DNA of 64,000 nucleotides from Saccoglossus kowalevskii. Lineage: Eukaryota; Hemichordata; Enteropneusta; Harrimaniidae. Location of the stretch: NCBI RefSeq assembly GCF_000003605.2, contig NW_003130356.1, positions 333,212 through 397,211 on the forward strand, written 5' to 3'. Both the position numbers and the translations under genes were made by a program. Positions 1 through 14,700 of the stretch are shown piece by piece. Below the pieces are notes generated by a model. The model did not search any database. It worked only from the letters and a program-made list of their open reading frames with translations, and was not told where the DNA came from. Every line of letters starts with the position of its first letter. The first letter of the stretch is position 1.

Positions 1-473
1 CATTTCAACCGGGTTGTCTAACTTCACACGGTCTATTTCAGGGGGCCACTCATAGTTTTTTAACGGTTTGAGGGAAGGTAAATTTAGACTCAATCCACCC
101 AATGGCGATCGCTATGTTTATATTACTGCATGAATATCTTATCGGCTTTACGTAATCTATTTTGCCCCTCCCTAAGTGAAAATGCTAACACGACGCCATG
201 ACAGGTTTCACGCAAAGCTGTGACTTCGCGGGCGATTTTTCGTCGGTTTCCTTCGAATTGTAAATATTTTTATTTTATTTTTTACCTGACGATTTAGCAT
301 CAATAAATGTCGGTGTACATATGAAGTAAATGGCTCGTTTTATCACTTTTTTCCAAAATTTCAACTTTAAAACTATTTAACTTCTAGACGGTTCATCTGT
401 TTTCAATGACATTTTCGGGGTGATTATTCAGGTCTAAGTAAGTGGTTTGGTTTCACTGTCTTCATTGGAACAG

Positions 474-2779
474 AAACAATAGAGCTGCCAATTAGCGGCT
501 CTGTTAATTGTGAACGATTTATAAAATGTGAGTGTTTCAAAGAGTACTGTGTAACAACTTTTCAATGGAAACACTAATAAATAATCCACTATGTTCCTGT
601 TAAACATAAGTTTTAAATAAGTGTTTTTAAATCAAAATCAGGGTATGCATTCAAAAGTTAAATAGTTTTAGGTGCACTTTCACCTAAACATGCATGATTG
701 TAACCCCAAATCCACACCACTTATCCACCATACCACGGTATCACAGTACATTATTGTAAACCATAAGAAACTCTTTCCAAATGATATATAACTTGATGGG
801 TAAAAATTATATTTTATTCATGTAATTACAGTAATTAGAGCCAATTAAAAATAATGTCCCCCCCCCCCAACCAGCACCTCTACCTTAAACAAAGCTTGTT
901 ATACTGATGTAAATTAAACTAATAAATAATCCACTATATTCCTGGTAAACATAAGTTTTAAATAAGTGTTTTAAAATCAACATCAGGGTATGCATTCACA
1001 AGTTAAATAGTTTTAAGTGCACTTTCACCTAAAAATACATGATTGTAACCCCAAATCCACACCACTTAATACGGTATCATAGTACATCATTGTAAACCAT
1101 AAGAAACTCTTTCCAAATGATATATAACTTGATGGGTAAAAGTTATATTTTATTCGTGTAATTACAGTAATTAGAGCCAATTAAAAATAATGTCTCCCAA
1201 CCTGCACCTTTACCTTAAACAAAGCATGTTATACTGATGTAAATTAAATATACATCGATTGCTCTTATTTAAACCAGTAAATCAGCCAGCATCGGTCGAC
1301 ATTTGTCTTGTCAAATTACAAAGACTTGATGGAGATATTGAGAGAAATCAAATAGAAGCCGATTGCAAGCTTGGGGAAACAGTTTTCGTTAATGATCCAG
1401 ATATGAATAACATTAGGATAAATTGGAATGTTCGTTTTGACGGATCTGAGTATTTCTCATCGGATAGACCATCGTATGTAGACGAAATTGAAATAGGACT
1501 AACGGGGTTAGAGGCATCGTTCACTCACAGTCGAAGTAAGTTGAAATATGATTGCGTTATTTCTAAGCACAATAACTGTATACCTGAGGCCAGAGTAGCT
1601 TGACATGTGCAGTGATGTTCAAGACACCAATCAAGTTTGGTACATACTCAACAAGCAACGCTGTACTCGTTTATGACAAGCTGTCATACATCATGTAGCA
1701 TACATGTAGCTTTGCCGTTTTTTAAGACAAAAACGGGCTTTGCGCTCGTGGCCAAAAGTTTGGCATTATATCTGATAATCCACACATTCTCACATGGACA
1801 TAGATCACATGACCCAGAGTGCTATGAAATGTGAGTTGACTTGAATACCAGTAATGTAATGTATGAATTTTAAATAATTTATTTACCCGAATCATAGCTG
1901 CAAGTCGCGAAGCGTTCACAGAAACATGGTCCGAAAGTAATCCATTGGTAAACACGTTCTACAGCGATAACTGGTCCCACGCCATTCCAAAACTACAACA
2001 TAACGATCGGTAAGTAAAAGTAAGACGTATTCATTCACCCAATTGTCAGCTGGTTGGTCAAATTTCAATAACTAACTGCCTTGCATTTTCACGAGCTTCT
2101 CTACGCAAACAATATGCATTTGATATAGAGAACCAAAAATGTAAATTTTCAAAATCACTCAATCGAGAGCTAATATTGTATTGAGGATAGTCATGTTTTA
2201 GGTGACTCTCCCTATATGTATATACATCATATTCATGTCCTACGCTGTTCAGGGTGATATTGATCAATATTTTTTATGTTGCGCTGCAGGTTAGAGATAG
2301 AGATCAGAATTAACACTGGTGGCTTCATTCAGTTGGAAAGGAATTTCCCCTTTTTTAATGGTCCAGAAGAATATTACCATGGCACGTCGCATTCAGGTGC
2401 TACATTTGTTTTTGACTTTGAAAAACCATATCATTGCTCTGTTGGAGGTGCTTGCAGTGACAACATGTTGGAACGCGGGCAGGCAATTACTGACAATGTA
2501 AGTATATATTTTGTTTAATTATGTCATGTTGCCAAGAACAATTTCAGTAGTATGTCCGTTTAACTATACAACATATTTAACAATATTTTGTTTTGTTTTT
2601 CAATTCACAGCCGAATATTTACGTTCGATGGTCTGGCTGGAATGATGAACTGTCTGGTATTATTAAGACTGACATTAAAGTAATGAAGACTGAAGGCAGC
2701 CCTTTGAGATGCTTACATGACACGGATTTAGAGTGTACATCAGATACTGGGCAATGCTCATTCACACTGACCAGCACAG
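474..2779 (+). CDS. Giant protein, exons 1-5 (N-terminal part in window)
   Basis: Exons 474-527, 1278-1535, 1898-2009, 2290-2497 and 2611-2779, about 267 residues. Exon 1 (TIELPISGSVNCERFIK) is short and inferred from a strong polypyrimidine acceptor, a GTGAGT donor and phase 1 on both sides, which fits exon 2 if that starts at 1278. Exon 2 encodes NMNNIRINWNVRFDG-like beta-strand sequence. Exons 4-5 carry YVRWSGWNDELSGI, the first clear copy of the W-G-D-SGI core of the repeat. Coding sequence before 474 was not found, although the frame is open at the left edge of exon 1, so the gene extends upstream. Confidence 0.72.
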
Positions 2780-5700
2780 GTGCGTGATAAATACAAGTTG
2801 TCACTTTTAGCCCAGTGTAAATGCTGTGATTATGTAATCACATGCAATGCTGTCAAATACGTTTTTCATATAAGTAGATTATTTAATATTTACGTACTTA
2901 TGTTTGACTCAACTCATGTTTGTCAAATGTAGGCCCTGTTTGTTAAATTTCATTTCATGTATGTATGTAAGAATATATCTGTGCATTCAATAATTTCAAT
3001 GAAATTAAGCACAGTTGTGTTATACAATAATACACGGACCTGATTAGTTACCCAATTCCCGTAATACTTAGCTAGATTGTTGTGTTTGGAATACAAATAT
3101 GCACAATTGAGTACTAAATTCTGCCAATCTGGACCAGTATAGTACATTCGTGACAGATACAAGTATGAAATCGTGATACTCATCATGTAACTTTTCGAAT
3201 CTGATATATAATGGATGTCACACCGGCATTCTGTTAACGTTGTAAAAATACTACTATAGAGCTATATCTGTAATCTACCAGGATGGCATTCTGTAGTGTT
3301 ACAAAACACAAGAGTAAATGTAACATTTTCATAACTGTATTCTGATTGTGTTAACATAAAATAAACCATACTGTATAATACTTCACTTTTTTCTGAATGA
3401 TATTTGTATTGGAGGAAGTATGATTCATGCTATTATTACCAATTAACAAGTCTGTTTCATTTCATTTTAAATTGGCACATAGTGCCTATCCAAGCAACTT
3501 ATTGTTTTTTTTAATATGTGTGCAAACATTTGACGCGTGCATGCTAATGCGTGTATTGTGTGTAAACATTTTCAGGGGTATATTGTGTACATCTCACTGT
3601 GTTTGATGTTGCCGGTAACACCAATTATGCGCTTCGCTACCTAATGTTTGATAACATTAACAAACCCGGAATATATAATCATAATCCACTGAGAGTTGTC
3701 TCAGCTATAAGTGATACTGGATATGAATGGCAAACTGACACATATAATAGCTTGTCTGGCGGTCCAAAGGTAAGTTAAAATTACTAGAAATTTATTTATT
3801 ATTAGAATTACTAGAAAAGTATAAAAAAAAGGTGCCTCAAAAGGCAATTTGCTAACATCGAGTTGATTGTGAAGATATTATAGTATTCGTACAATGTTGT
3901 CCGCATACGATTTCTAGGTCCATATACAATGGACAGGTCATTTCAAAAACGAAGAGCATTACAACAGACATCTCCTGGGTCCAATTGGTGACTTCAATCC
4001 TGATATGGCGGAGGAATACGACGAGTTGCATGGAACACCACCGACCACTAGATCACGTGAACCGATATTGAACATCTATGGAATTGTGAAATTTCAAATA
4101 GCATACGCTATTGATCACAATGGAGGATCCAGCCTGACACAACCACCGAACAATTGGATGGACATTGCTTTATCAGTAAGGTCATATATATACGTTTCGT
4201 AGCATGATAATTAAATTGACCTACTTTTACGTAAAAAGCGACAATGCATAGTATGTTCGTTGTTGCATTCAATATCGACAATAATTCAATAAGGTACAAC
4301 TACAATATGTCTTCGCATTAAGTCTTTTGTATATTGCATATTTTGCACAGGACGAAGCACTACTCGATCTTCCAAGAGAAGATGGTGACGCTGTTCGAAT
4401 TTGGGTTAAGGCGTTTGATGTGCTAGACAACACAGTGATAGATAATACAACTGTTCACATCGACTCTTCACCTCCTGTTATTGGCGATATCTATCTTGCA
4501 AAAAATGGAATGGATTATTTGACAGTTCACAGTTCAGTTGATCTCTTTGATATGAAGTATGAATCGCATTAATTTTGAATCATTTACATTGATATACTTG
4601 TTATTCGATATATGTGACTTCCGTGTAGTCACTTCCATGTGACTAACATGTTGGCTTATATTTTTGTATGCAATTTATTCACTTTATGCTACTGCGATTG
4701 CTCCAAGGAGACATACACTGTGTTCAGATAATATTCAATTTACTTTTCTGTCACAGAGTTATGTTTGATTGTTTTGATGATCATAGTGGGTTGTACACTA
4801 TTGAATGGACTTTACATGAGATGAGACAAGAAGCCATAATTCATGGAAATGGTACAGTTGCAGTGGAGCGACCATCGGTAAGGAAATTGCTATAATAATG
4901 TTCATGATTTAAAATTCACAGTGTAAGGTAATCAAAACTGGCTGCTTATATCTCGCCGGAAAGGAAACAGCTACGCATCCTGTTTTTGTCTGTCAAATGT
5001 GTTTCGTGTGTGTTAATAGGTGATTTTCCGTACAATTGCGAGATCTCGCGAGCAGCATGAAAGACGCGCGTCGAACGTCTGCCGCAAAAATCGAACGATT
5101 TGATTTTGAACTCGAATTTCTTAATTTTGTAGCTCACATCGACCGGCCGATCTTCGACAGAGGAATATTGCTTTCGAATATCCTGACTTAATCGAAATTG
5201 TCTATCATCAAATGTGTACAGCACATGGAAATGCCACCAAAATATTTTTGCATTTGTTGAATCCCACGCGATGTTTGATGCCACTACGACGCTATGACCT
5301 TTGTTTGTCCTGTTTTTACGTTCGATTTCACGCATAACGCGTGATTCTCGCAGTGAACGGAAAATGGTCAATTGTTTCATATATCATCTTTAATAGGTCA
5401 CATACCATGGTCACATTTGTTCGCAAATCATAAGCTTGTCATGCTTTGGGATTATAATTAATCTGTTATGTGTCTCTTCGTCGTTTCATTGACAGGAAGC
5501 CCATCCAGAATGCAACCCTCCTGAGTGTACATGTATCCCTAAAGGTGAATGTTTCTTTAGAGACTATTCGATATCCTTGGATGAAGACAAAATGGCAATA
5601 CCTATTGGTATCCATGACAACGATTATGTGTTTACTATAACTGTTACCAACCAGGCACGGTTACATACTTCTCGCGAATTTAAGGTAACACAAGACTAGA

Positions 5701-8700
5701 ACTATGTCTAGTATGACATATAATAACATATCTATATAATGAAACTGATCATATTTTCTTAGTTCACATACAACATGGATTCAACTAAACATTCTCACAA
5801 ATGGTTTTGATTTTGTAGGTGACAGTCGACACGAGTCCACCCCATGAGGGCAGCATAATTGACAACATTCCCGGAGAGCCTGATTTAGATTATCAGCAAG
5901 AATACCTGATTCACGCATCATGGGATGGTTTCTTTGACAGAGAAAGTGGTGTTTCCTTCTACGTGTATTACTTTGGAGAAAGTTGTGTTTCAGCAGATGC
6001 AGTTAATATATCTATTCCAATTGCCCCGCCGGTATGTAGAGTTATTTGTGAAAAAAATAGTCTTTCTAATCCCCATTTTAACGCAGTCCGAAAACTTAGA
6101 CTTGATCGCCGTACGTATCTAGCAGTATCTCACACATTCTTGGGCAAATAAAAAACGCATATTGGGATATCGACACATACCTCTATATTTTATTTTGTTT
6201 TCATTGAACTAATTATTACCATAACACTTAGACCAAATGCAGTGCATATAAAATAAAATAAGGTTTATTCTCCTTTCTAAATAGTTGATAGATACAAGAT
6301 CTACGCATGCTGAATGGTTAGCACCCGGTCCTGGTAAATATCATAGCACTGTCATAGCATATAATAGAGCCTTAGAACCGTCCAAGCCTGTGTGTTCTGA
6401 TGGGGTTACCATAGATACCACTGTACCAGTAATTCAGGAAGTGATCATCGATGATGTTTTTATGAGACCGGGTCTTTTGAAAGATGATGATGATATTCTC
6501 TGGTTCGTGGACCAGCAACGTTACAAACAGATTCTAATAAATACATCTGACATTTGCATGTACGTATACACTCGTATACATTAATGTTATATCGTACATT
6601 GTCTATGGACAGATTACTACACGAATACTAATTATATTCTCTCTATTGTGGATATTATAGCATGAATAAATTAAGTAAGCTTGTTTACACTACCTTTTTT
6701 ATTAGAGGCGCAGCTCGATATGAAAGTAATATGAACATGTACCCAACATTTCAAGGAAACCCTGTTGGAGCATACGTCATGTCAGATTATGATTGTTCAT
6801 TGTTCGGGGCATCTCCAGAACACGCTTTTATCAGAAAAGAAAACCATGTAAGTATTTTACAGAACACATAAAATTGTATATATTCAACCAAATGTATGTA
6901 ACTGGTATAATGTTCCCTATGTCCTTTGCAGCTATCGTTGCGCTGGATAGGCTATGACGATGAAAGCAGTATTTTTTCTTATGACGTTGGAATCAGCAGT
7001 ACATCTTCAAGTCTTGATCCAGATGTGTTACCATTCACATCAACAAACGGACATTCCGAATTTATAACGTATCATCCAAACCTTGGGGAAGGTAGTACAT
7101 TTTATATTGCAATCAGAGCTGTAAATAAAGCTGGATTATATAAAACAGAGGTAGGTTGACATTACATTAGATATGTGATCAATACTCAATACACAAAGTT
7201 GCATTCCAACTTTGAAAATATATGAGTTACCATCCACTAAACACTGTAAAACATCATGATTGTGTTTGGGGAGGAAAAAACAACTGCATAGTAAGTGGGT
7301 CTCTTAATTAAAGTTATGCGTGTACACAGTGAAAGCTTTACTGAGTTAAGAGGCCCATTTGTTATAAAATGTTAGTTAAAATGTGGTTTTAAAATTACAT
7401 TTTTGAAAAGTATGAGCAGGATATCTACTTTAAATATATCAAACGTGTTTACCAAAACAATATTAAGTATTTGTGATTGTTTAACTTGTCAACTGTGAAA
7501 GGTTACAAATGTTATCAAGAAATACAACACGTATGCTAATTGCATCAGGTAATTATAAATATTTTAATTGTAGATTGTCGGTCCATTTATTGTCGAGGTT
7601 ACGCCACCGGTGTTCGATGGTGAAGAATTGAGCGTAACACTCCACAAAGAAAACGAAGTACTCTTCCTAGTAGCTCGTTGGCAGAAAGATGCATTCTACG
7701 ATGAGGAGGATATGGATAATCTGAATAATTTTCAGGTCGCCGTGGGTTAGTAATCTATTTAAAAAAACACGTATAATGACAATATTGTACTCTAGTGTGT
7801 TTTTGAAATTTGTGTCCTGTTTATGTAATTTGCTATGTTTTGTAGGTGACTTTGAAGGTGGCTCAAACTTACTCCAGTTTACACCAGTCACTTCATATCA
7901 AGATGTATGTGAACTCTCCATTCCTCCAACCTGTGTGGCAATTCCTACTAGTATTTTAGATTGGCAACTCCACGGCGAGCATGATTACTTTGTTTCTATA
8001 AAAGTGGAAAATGTTGCCGGTTTGAGTGTCGTTGTTTCATCCACCCCGTATCGACATATGGTTTCTTTGCCAACACGGGGAAATGTTATTGAAATTGTGG
8101 ATTCCGCGAATAAACAACCGTTTGGGGTAAGTGTTTTTGTAAATATCAAACATTTTAGTGAAGTTGGCAGTGCGACTCTTAGAATTTAAAGTAATAAACA
8201 CATAAACGCTGATTGTGTTTGATACTATTAAATAAATGTCAGTATATGCTGGACCTCCATAATATGTCTGCTCTTGGTAAACAGTGATAATATTGGGTAT
8301 TTTTCGGTGTTAGGCACCGTTTCAGAATGATGGCAGTGTTGAGCACTGTTACTATTGGATTTGTACGGACCAACGTGAACTTTACACAACAGTGTAACTA
8401 CGGGTAAGATGTATTGTTACATTTTAGTGTGAAATCAATATTTGATACATTTAACTTTTTTAAATCACTCCAACAGATTTCTTCTGACATCGATTACCAA
8501 TTAAACGCAAAAGAGCTGCATTGTGCTTGGAGTGGATTTTCTTATGTCAACCAAGAAGTGTCGTATAAGGTCGGTCTGGGTACGTCTCCTGGAATAGACG
8601 ATGTTGAACAATTCACTGTTGTTGAACCTGATGTTTCGTCATACATATTCAAGAACCTCGGTTTGATTTCATATCAGGTAAAATACAAATAATAATAATA

Positions 8701-11700
8701 TATTCTATAGTGTATTCCTTCAGTGATGTACAAAAATGCATGTATACATTTATTACTATATTTTGTAAGGTACATATTTACGTTAATCTCGTATGTACTA
8801 CTACTTTTTTACCTCAGAAATATTTTGTAACCATAAACGCATTTACTGAAGTTGGAAATATCTCAGTCTCTTCCGATGGTGTCACTGTTGTGAATGTTGG
8901 AGATATTCTCAGTGATGTATATGTGTATGATGGACTTGGTTGTACCAAATACAGTAATGGTAAGGAGCATTATATTCCCATATTATTAAACTCTACAAGC
9001 CACTATCAAAAAAGCCGGAACCAATGGGTGACGTCAGCCCTTTCATGTATCACTGAACGTTTATGATGCACAGATTTCTGGGGAAATTTTACTCAGCAAA
9101 CTGTCTGACGTGTTTGACGCATTGCGACCATATTAGGCAGCCAATCGTTGAATATATATCTGGCGTTGAATTAAAACCAATTTAGAAAACGTTTGTGCAG
9201 AATTGATATAATTGATACTATTAGATGTATCACTTTTTACACAGTTGCGCACTACCTTGGTCGTCAGTTCGAATTTCAACTTGCATGTTTGTAATATAAC
9301 TATAATTTATATGATGGTATGCATGCCGTCAATTTTCAGAAACTGCTATAGGTGATACTCACCATACTATGAACATAAGGAGTAATTGTATCTATGACAC
9401 TGATTATCAAGCGTCCACTACTGTAGCTGCTTCTCATTGGAAGCTTGGCGATTCAGCTGTTGAGTATGTTACTAGAATCGAATGGGGATTCCAGGCTGCA
9501 CTACTAACTGACGGGTATTTGTTTAAATTACTGTTTCGATATTTAGTTTGATTGAATATCAAAATACATCAGTATTTAGAACAGAATGTGGTTTTCATTT
9601 ACCCCTGAATATATTTTCAGATCTGAGTCATGGGACTTTATGACTCCCTATATTGATGTCAATATGGAAATGTACTTCCAGATGCCTGTAGTCGAGCTTT
9701 TACCAGGAAGCCATTACCGCTCCGTTGTTCGATTCTGCCATCCAGCTGGATGTTTTCAACCAATTGCGAGTAACGGATTTTATGTGACACCTACACCCCC
9801 AATTCCGATGGGTTTTACAGAAATATTATATCTGAAGTAAGTAAACGGAACACGCTAATAAAAAATGGATTATATGTTAAACAAGTAAAAGAATGAAACT
9901 AGAGATGAAGTGCAATGACTGACATATCTATGGGGATTGTCAGAGGCACTGTTAAAGTCTACATGTCCTTGTGTCAGACAAGGCCATTTTGACCCCGGTA
10001 TAAGCGAGTATGTATATTTGAAAACAAAGCCATAAATCAATATGCCTGTCATTGATTGTATACTATGATATAGTTGAAGTTGGTGATGTTTAGGATAAAG
10101 TATTCGTTCTAAAGGTGTTCTTCTAAACTATTGTTGCATTTTGTCAATAGTGAAACAAATGAATTGAGCTTTAGTTGGAACAGTTTCATGCAAGAAGAAT
10201 TGTCGGATCGGTCGTCCATGGATTTCTATGAATGGAATTTAATAGTTGTAACAACACCAAACGAAGCTTCAATTGGAGAGGCACTTTTCCTCTGGAATCA
10301 AGTCATTTTGTCTAACAACAAGTCTGATGAGGTGTGTTATTAAAGTACATGAAAAGGAATACCAAATGCTTACCTTTTATCGAAAGTATTTATTTCATTC
10401 AGTTGTACAACTTCTCTTTGCAGTTGCAGTATACCACACGCCTACCACAACAACTGAATTTCACTGAATGTATACGACTTGCACTGCGTGGTTACAATAA
10501 AGCTGGACTGTATTCTACAATGTATGCTGATATCAAAGACTGTGATGCCATAAATCCCAAACTAATCGTACCTAACATCGTCATAGATGCCGTCGGAGAA
10601 TACACAGACAATGATGATGTCAGGTGATAATATGAGGTTATTACGAGAATACCTTAAAGTACTGTCTGAGTGCAAACTTTGAGGTATCCCTCCCTTCCAA
10701 GAATACATCATGGAAAGTCACAGAATCAGCTAACTTCTTTTTGTGTGGAGTCCGGTCAAACCCTGGTGGCAGCCACGTTTGTTTTTATTATTAGAGGACG
10801 CTTACGCAAGTAATCATTTCATATTTAGAATTCGCATTTCCTTATATGGTAGGATGAAAATACTCAAAATTATGGCACGCTGTCACTTATAGCGTTATGG
10901 TGACTGATGTATAATAATATTAATTATTTTAAATATTCGAATGAATTTTTCTTGAAATTACGTCTTGTACAGTAATTGATTGAAGAAATAGATGTATTGT
11001 TAAATATACATGACGAGCCGAACTTGGGTTTTACTGAATTTCGTTTTTTCAATATTGCTAGGGATGTATACCTGGAAGAAAACGCACACTGGCAAGCATC
11101 AGACGCAGAGTATACGCCATCAAATCGCAAATTATCAGCTGTTTGGCCTTCATTGCGGTATGATGCATACTCTTGGAAAGTAGTGAAAGGTGATTTGGTC
11201 GATCATAGAGCCTATTACACACCGCGTGTAGAAGTAACATATGCTGCCTACTCGTGTGACGACCCCGGTGTATTGGCTTGTGGGAGGTGTAACGTGAGTA
11301 GCAAGTTCTGTTTGTGATGAAGTTGTGTGGACATTGTTCTAACAAGTTTGTTATGATTGTTTCTCAATAATTATGAATCGTCTCTCACGACAATCAAAGC
11401 CCAAGTACTGGAATTTAAGCGTATGTTTGTATTTCAATATTAAGGAAAACTTTGTGAATATTGACAATATGGAATTACTACATGGACATCGCTACCACAT
11501 ATGTATCCATGCCAACGAAACCTTGAAAGATTATGAGAAAGTTAACCACTTGTTACCAGATATGTCGAGTTGTTCGAATGGTATTGTTGTCGACAGAACT
11601 CCACCGAAAGAAGGAAATGTTTGGTTTGGTTGGAATGGAAAAGGTTTTCAAGTAAGTAAAATAACAACAAAAAATAGACATTCATTGGTTTAACAAATCA

Positions 11701-14700
11701 GAGAGGGATATATCGACTGTTGTCATGTTCTAATAATTATTACTGACGTGTTTGAAAATACACATGTACCATATTCTCGTTTCACAGACAACAACGTCCG
11801 AGTTAATCGTAAGTTGGGAGAAATTCTACGATGTTGAGGAACATGGTCAGACAAGCCATAGTTCGGGTATCCGAAAATACGACATTGCAGTGGGTAAGAA
11901 TGTATTCTTAGCACATCGATTCGATACATAGTATTTATTGAGCAGCAGTAGTAACAGCAGCCATATTCTAAACTTTTCTATTCTTTTAAGGAACATCCCC
12001 GGGCGGTGTAGATTTATCAGATTTTGTAGATGTTGGAATTACCAATTGGATTGTATTACACGATTTGCAACTACAGAGTGGTCAGACTTATTACGCAACT
12101 GTTAGAGGTAATGCACAGTCTTAATCTCCCTCAATATTTCGCCCTATATAGAGCCACTTTGTTTGAATACACTCCTTTAACAAAAATCTCACGTTTTGGT
12201 AGCAACTGATTTCGTCGGACTAACAACCCAATCAGTATCAGATGGACTGACAATTGATGTTACTCCACCGGAGAAGTCGGACGAATTCGTGCACGTTGGT
12301 GGCCATTACTGGGTGTCCACATCTGGATTTACCGCGTACTGGAGTGGCGTATTTTATGACATAGAAAGTGGTAAGTATGCCATCGTTTTTTAAAAAAAGT
12401 TGTTCATAACTGTTAAATACACGTGTCGCATAATATCCGTCATTACATTGCATTGTCAGGGATTAGTCACTACGAATGGTGTATCGGTTCAGAACCTGGA
12501 TTGGCCGACGTCTTTCCATGCACTGTAACTTATCAGGAAGAAATTGTTCACTCTGATGACAGTACATTCCTAATTGACGGACATATCTACTACGTAATGG
12601 TGAAGGTAATGTATTACAATTATGTACATATATACTACTACTGAATATTACGTATATTGTTGTGCACCTAATGTTTATTCTTTCAATGTAGGCTTACAAT
12701 GGAGCGTCATTGTCGACATCCAGTACATCATGGGGTATCATAGTTGATAGTTCACCGCCAGTCGCGGGCGTTGTATATGATGGTGAACCGGACAGTGTTT
12801 ACGATGAAGATTATCAGGTATATGCCTATTCATAATTACAATTTATTGTCACTTGTATATTTATTATCTAGTGCAGAATAGTTTCATTTTCTGAGTAGTT
12901 GTCGGTTAAATCCATTTATATGCTGACATGTTGCATCGGCGCAGCGACTAGATACATACATACTCAAAAGCATATAAGAACTTAGTGGATGTGTTTACGT
13001 TGCGTAATTGAAATTATCTAATGTATACATACTATAGATTCATATAGATCATTTATCCGTATGGTGGGAGGGATTTCATGATCCACATACCGAAATCGTT
13101 GGCTACTCGTGGAAAGTGGGATCTTGTGTCAACTGCGATGATATCTTAGAAAAACAGGATGTCGGCATGCTCGCAGGTAGTTAATTATGAAGTATATGGA
13201 AATTAGTACACTTTACTTTGGTTATCTAGTTCGACTTTTATTCTTAAGTGTGTGTACATGAATCTGGTCTATAACAATGTACACTAATTATCGCAAACAT
13301 CGGACATTGGGTTCAACTACCAGATATGATTTAATGGAAATAAATTTATGCGTTTTGTCATTAAATGTAATTACAGAAATGAAAGCCAGTCATCTCAATC
13401 TGGAACCGGGTGTACGGTATTACACAACAGTAACTGCATGTAATGCTGCTGGATTATGTACAAGTGTCACATCGGATGGCATTATACCGGATAATTCAGC
13501 CCCAATTGGTGGTATGGTTTATGATGGAGCGAGTGGTGATGACCAGCATTTTCAAGCTTCCCGGTAAGTTAAGCTTTCATTACATTGTTATCGATCTACT
13601 TTACACATTTATCTGTGTAATCTGGGAATTGCCCTTTTGTAATAATTCATTTATTCTAACCATTGCTATACACATTTATTATTATTCAACAGCACCAGTT
13701 TGGCTGCACATTGGTACAACTTCCATGATCCACAGTCCCAACTTTCACACTATGAATGGAGAGCTGGTACTACTCCTGGAGGTGATGACGTCTTAGCGAC
13801 GACTCAGTTACATCTTACGGAAACAGCATTCATTTCACAGTTACAACAATTGTTGCCAAAATCTACCCGTATTTTCACTACTGTGCGAGCCTACAACAAA
13901 GAAGGTGCGTCAACTAAATTGATTTATATTAATTAATTTTCTAGGTGGGTATATGAAAATAATAAGATTACACAATACTTATTTATATTTAGTAGTTAAA
14001 TTTAATTGTTGACTGCAACACTTCTTCGTTTGCTGTTTGTTTGTTGTTTCCCTCCAACAAACAGGTTTGTTTACGGAGAAAACATCAAATGGTTTCATTG
14101 TTGATGATACTCCTCCTGAGATTCGCGAAGAACCAACAATTGATTGTCAATTCGGATCTATAAAGCCGGGAACACAGGTACACATCAGTATTTGTCCGTG
14201 CACGGATTTTCGCAAATAAGTTATTAGAATGGTTGTCATGGTTTTAAAGAACTTAAGATTGATGATACGTACATTTCAAATTTATAGGTTTGGTCATCAA
14301 CTTTGCGCGTGGTTTGGGAATTCCATGACCCAGAAAGTAATATAGAAACACAACTTCTGTCCGTGTTCACTCACCAGCAAACCGAAGTGGAATCCCCAAC
14401 AATTCGGGTAAGTGACAATGTTACAATTATCCCATATGAACGCCCAGAAAATTATCTCGTGTTACTCATTGTGCATTTTTCTTAAAAATGGTAGATTCCT
14501 GGAGGAGTTGGACATCACACATTTACTAATATGTCACTACACGATGGAAATACATACCATGTCAGAGTAGTGGCGTGTAATGGTGCTCGACTCTGCTCTT
14601 CTCGTGAAAGCAATGGAGTTCTAGTAAGTATGTTACAATTGGTCACGACTGTTTGAGTCGAGATGTCAATAATGTATAATTGTCATGTTTGTTTGTTTTT

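Noticed and set aside
365-432. Possible extra exon of the giant gene (ACGGTTCATCTG... to CAG/GTCTAAG)
   Set aside because: Two of three frames contain stops. The open frame ends in phase 0, while the next exon (474-527) needs phase 1.
10973-11061. Upstream extension of exon 23 (frame open from 10976)
   Set aside because: Acceptors at 10972, 10985 and 10991 give the wrong phase or a stop. The acceptor at 11061 with its T-rich tract keeps the frame.
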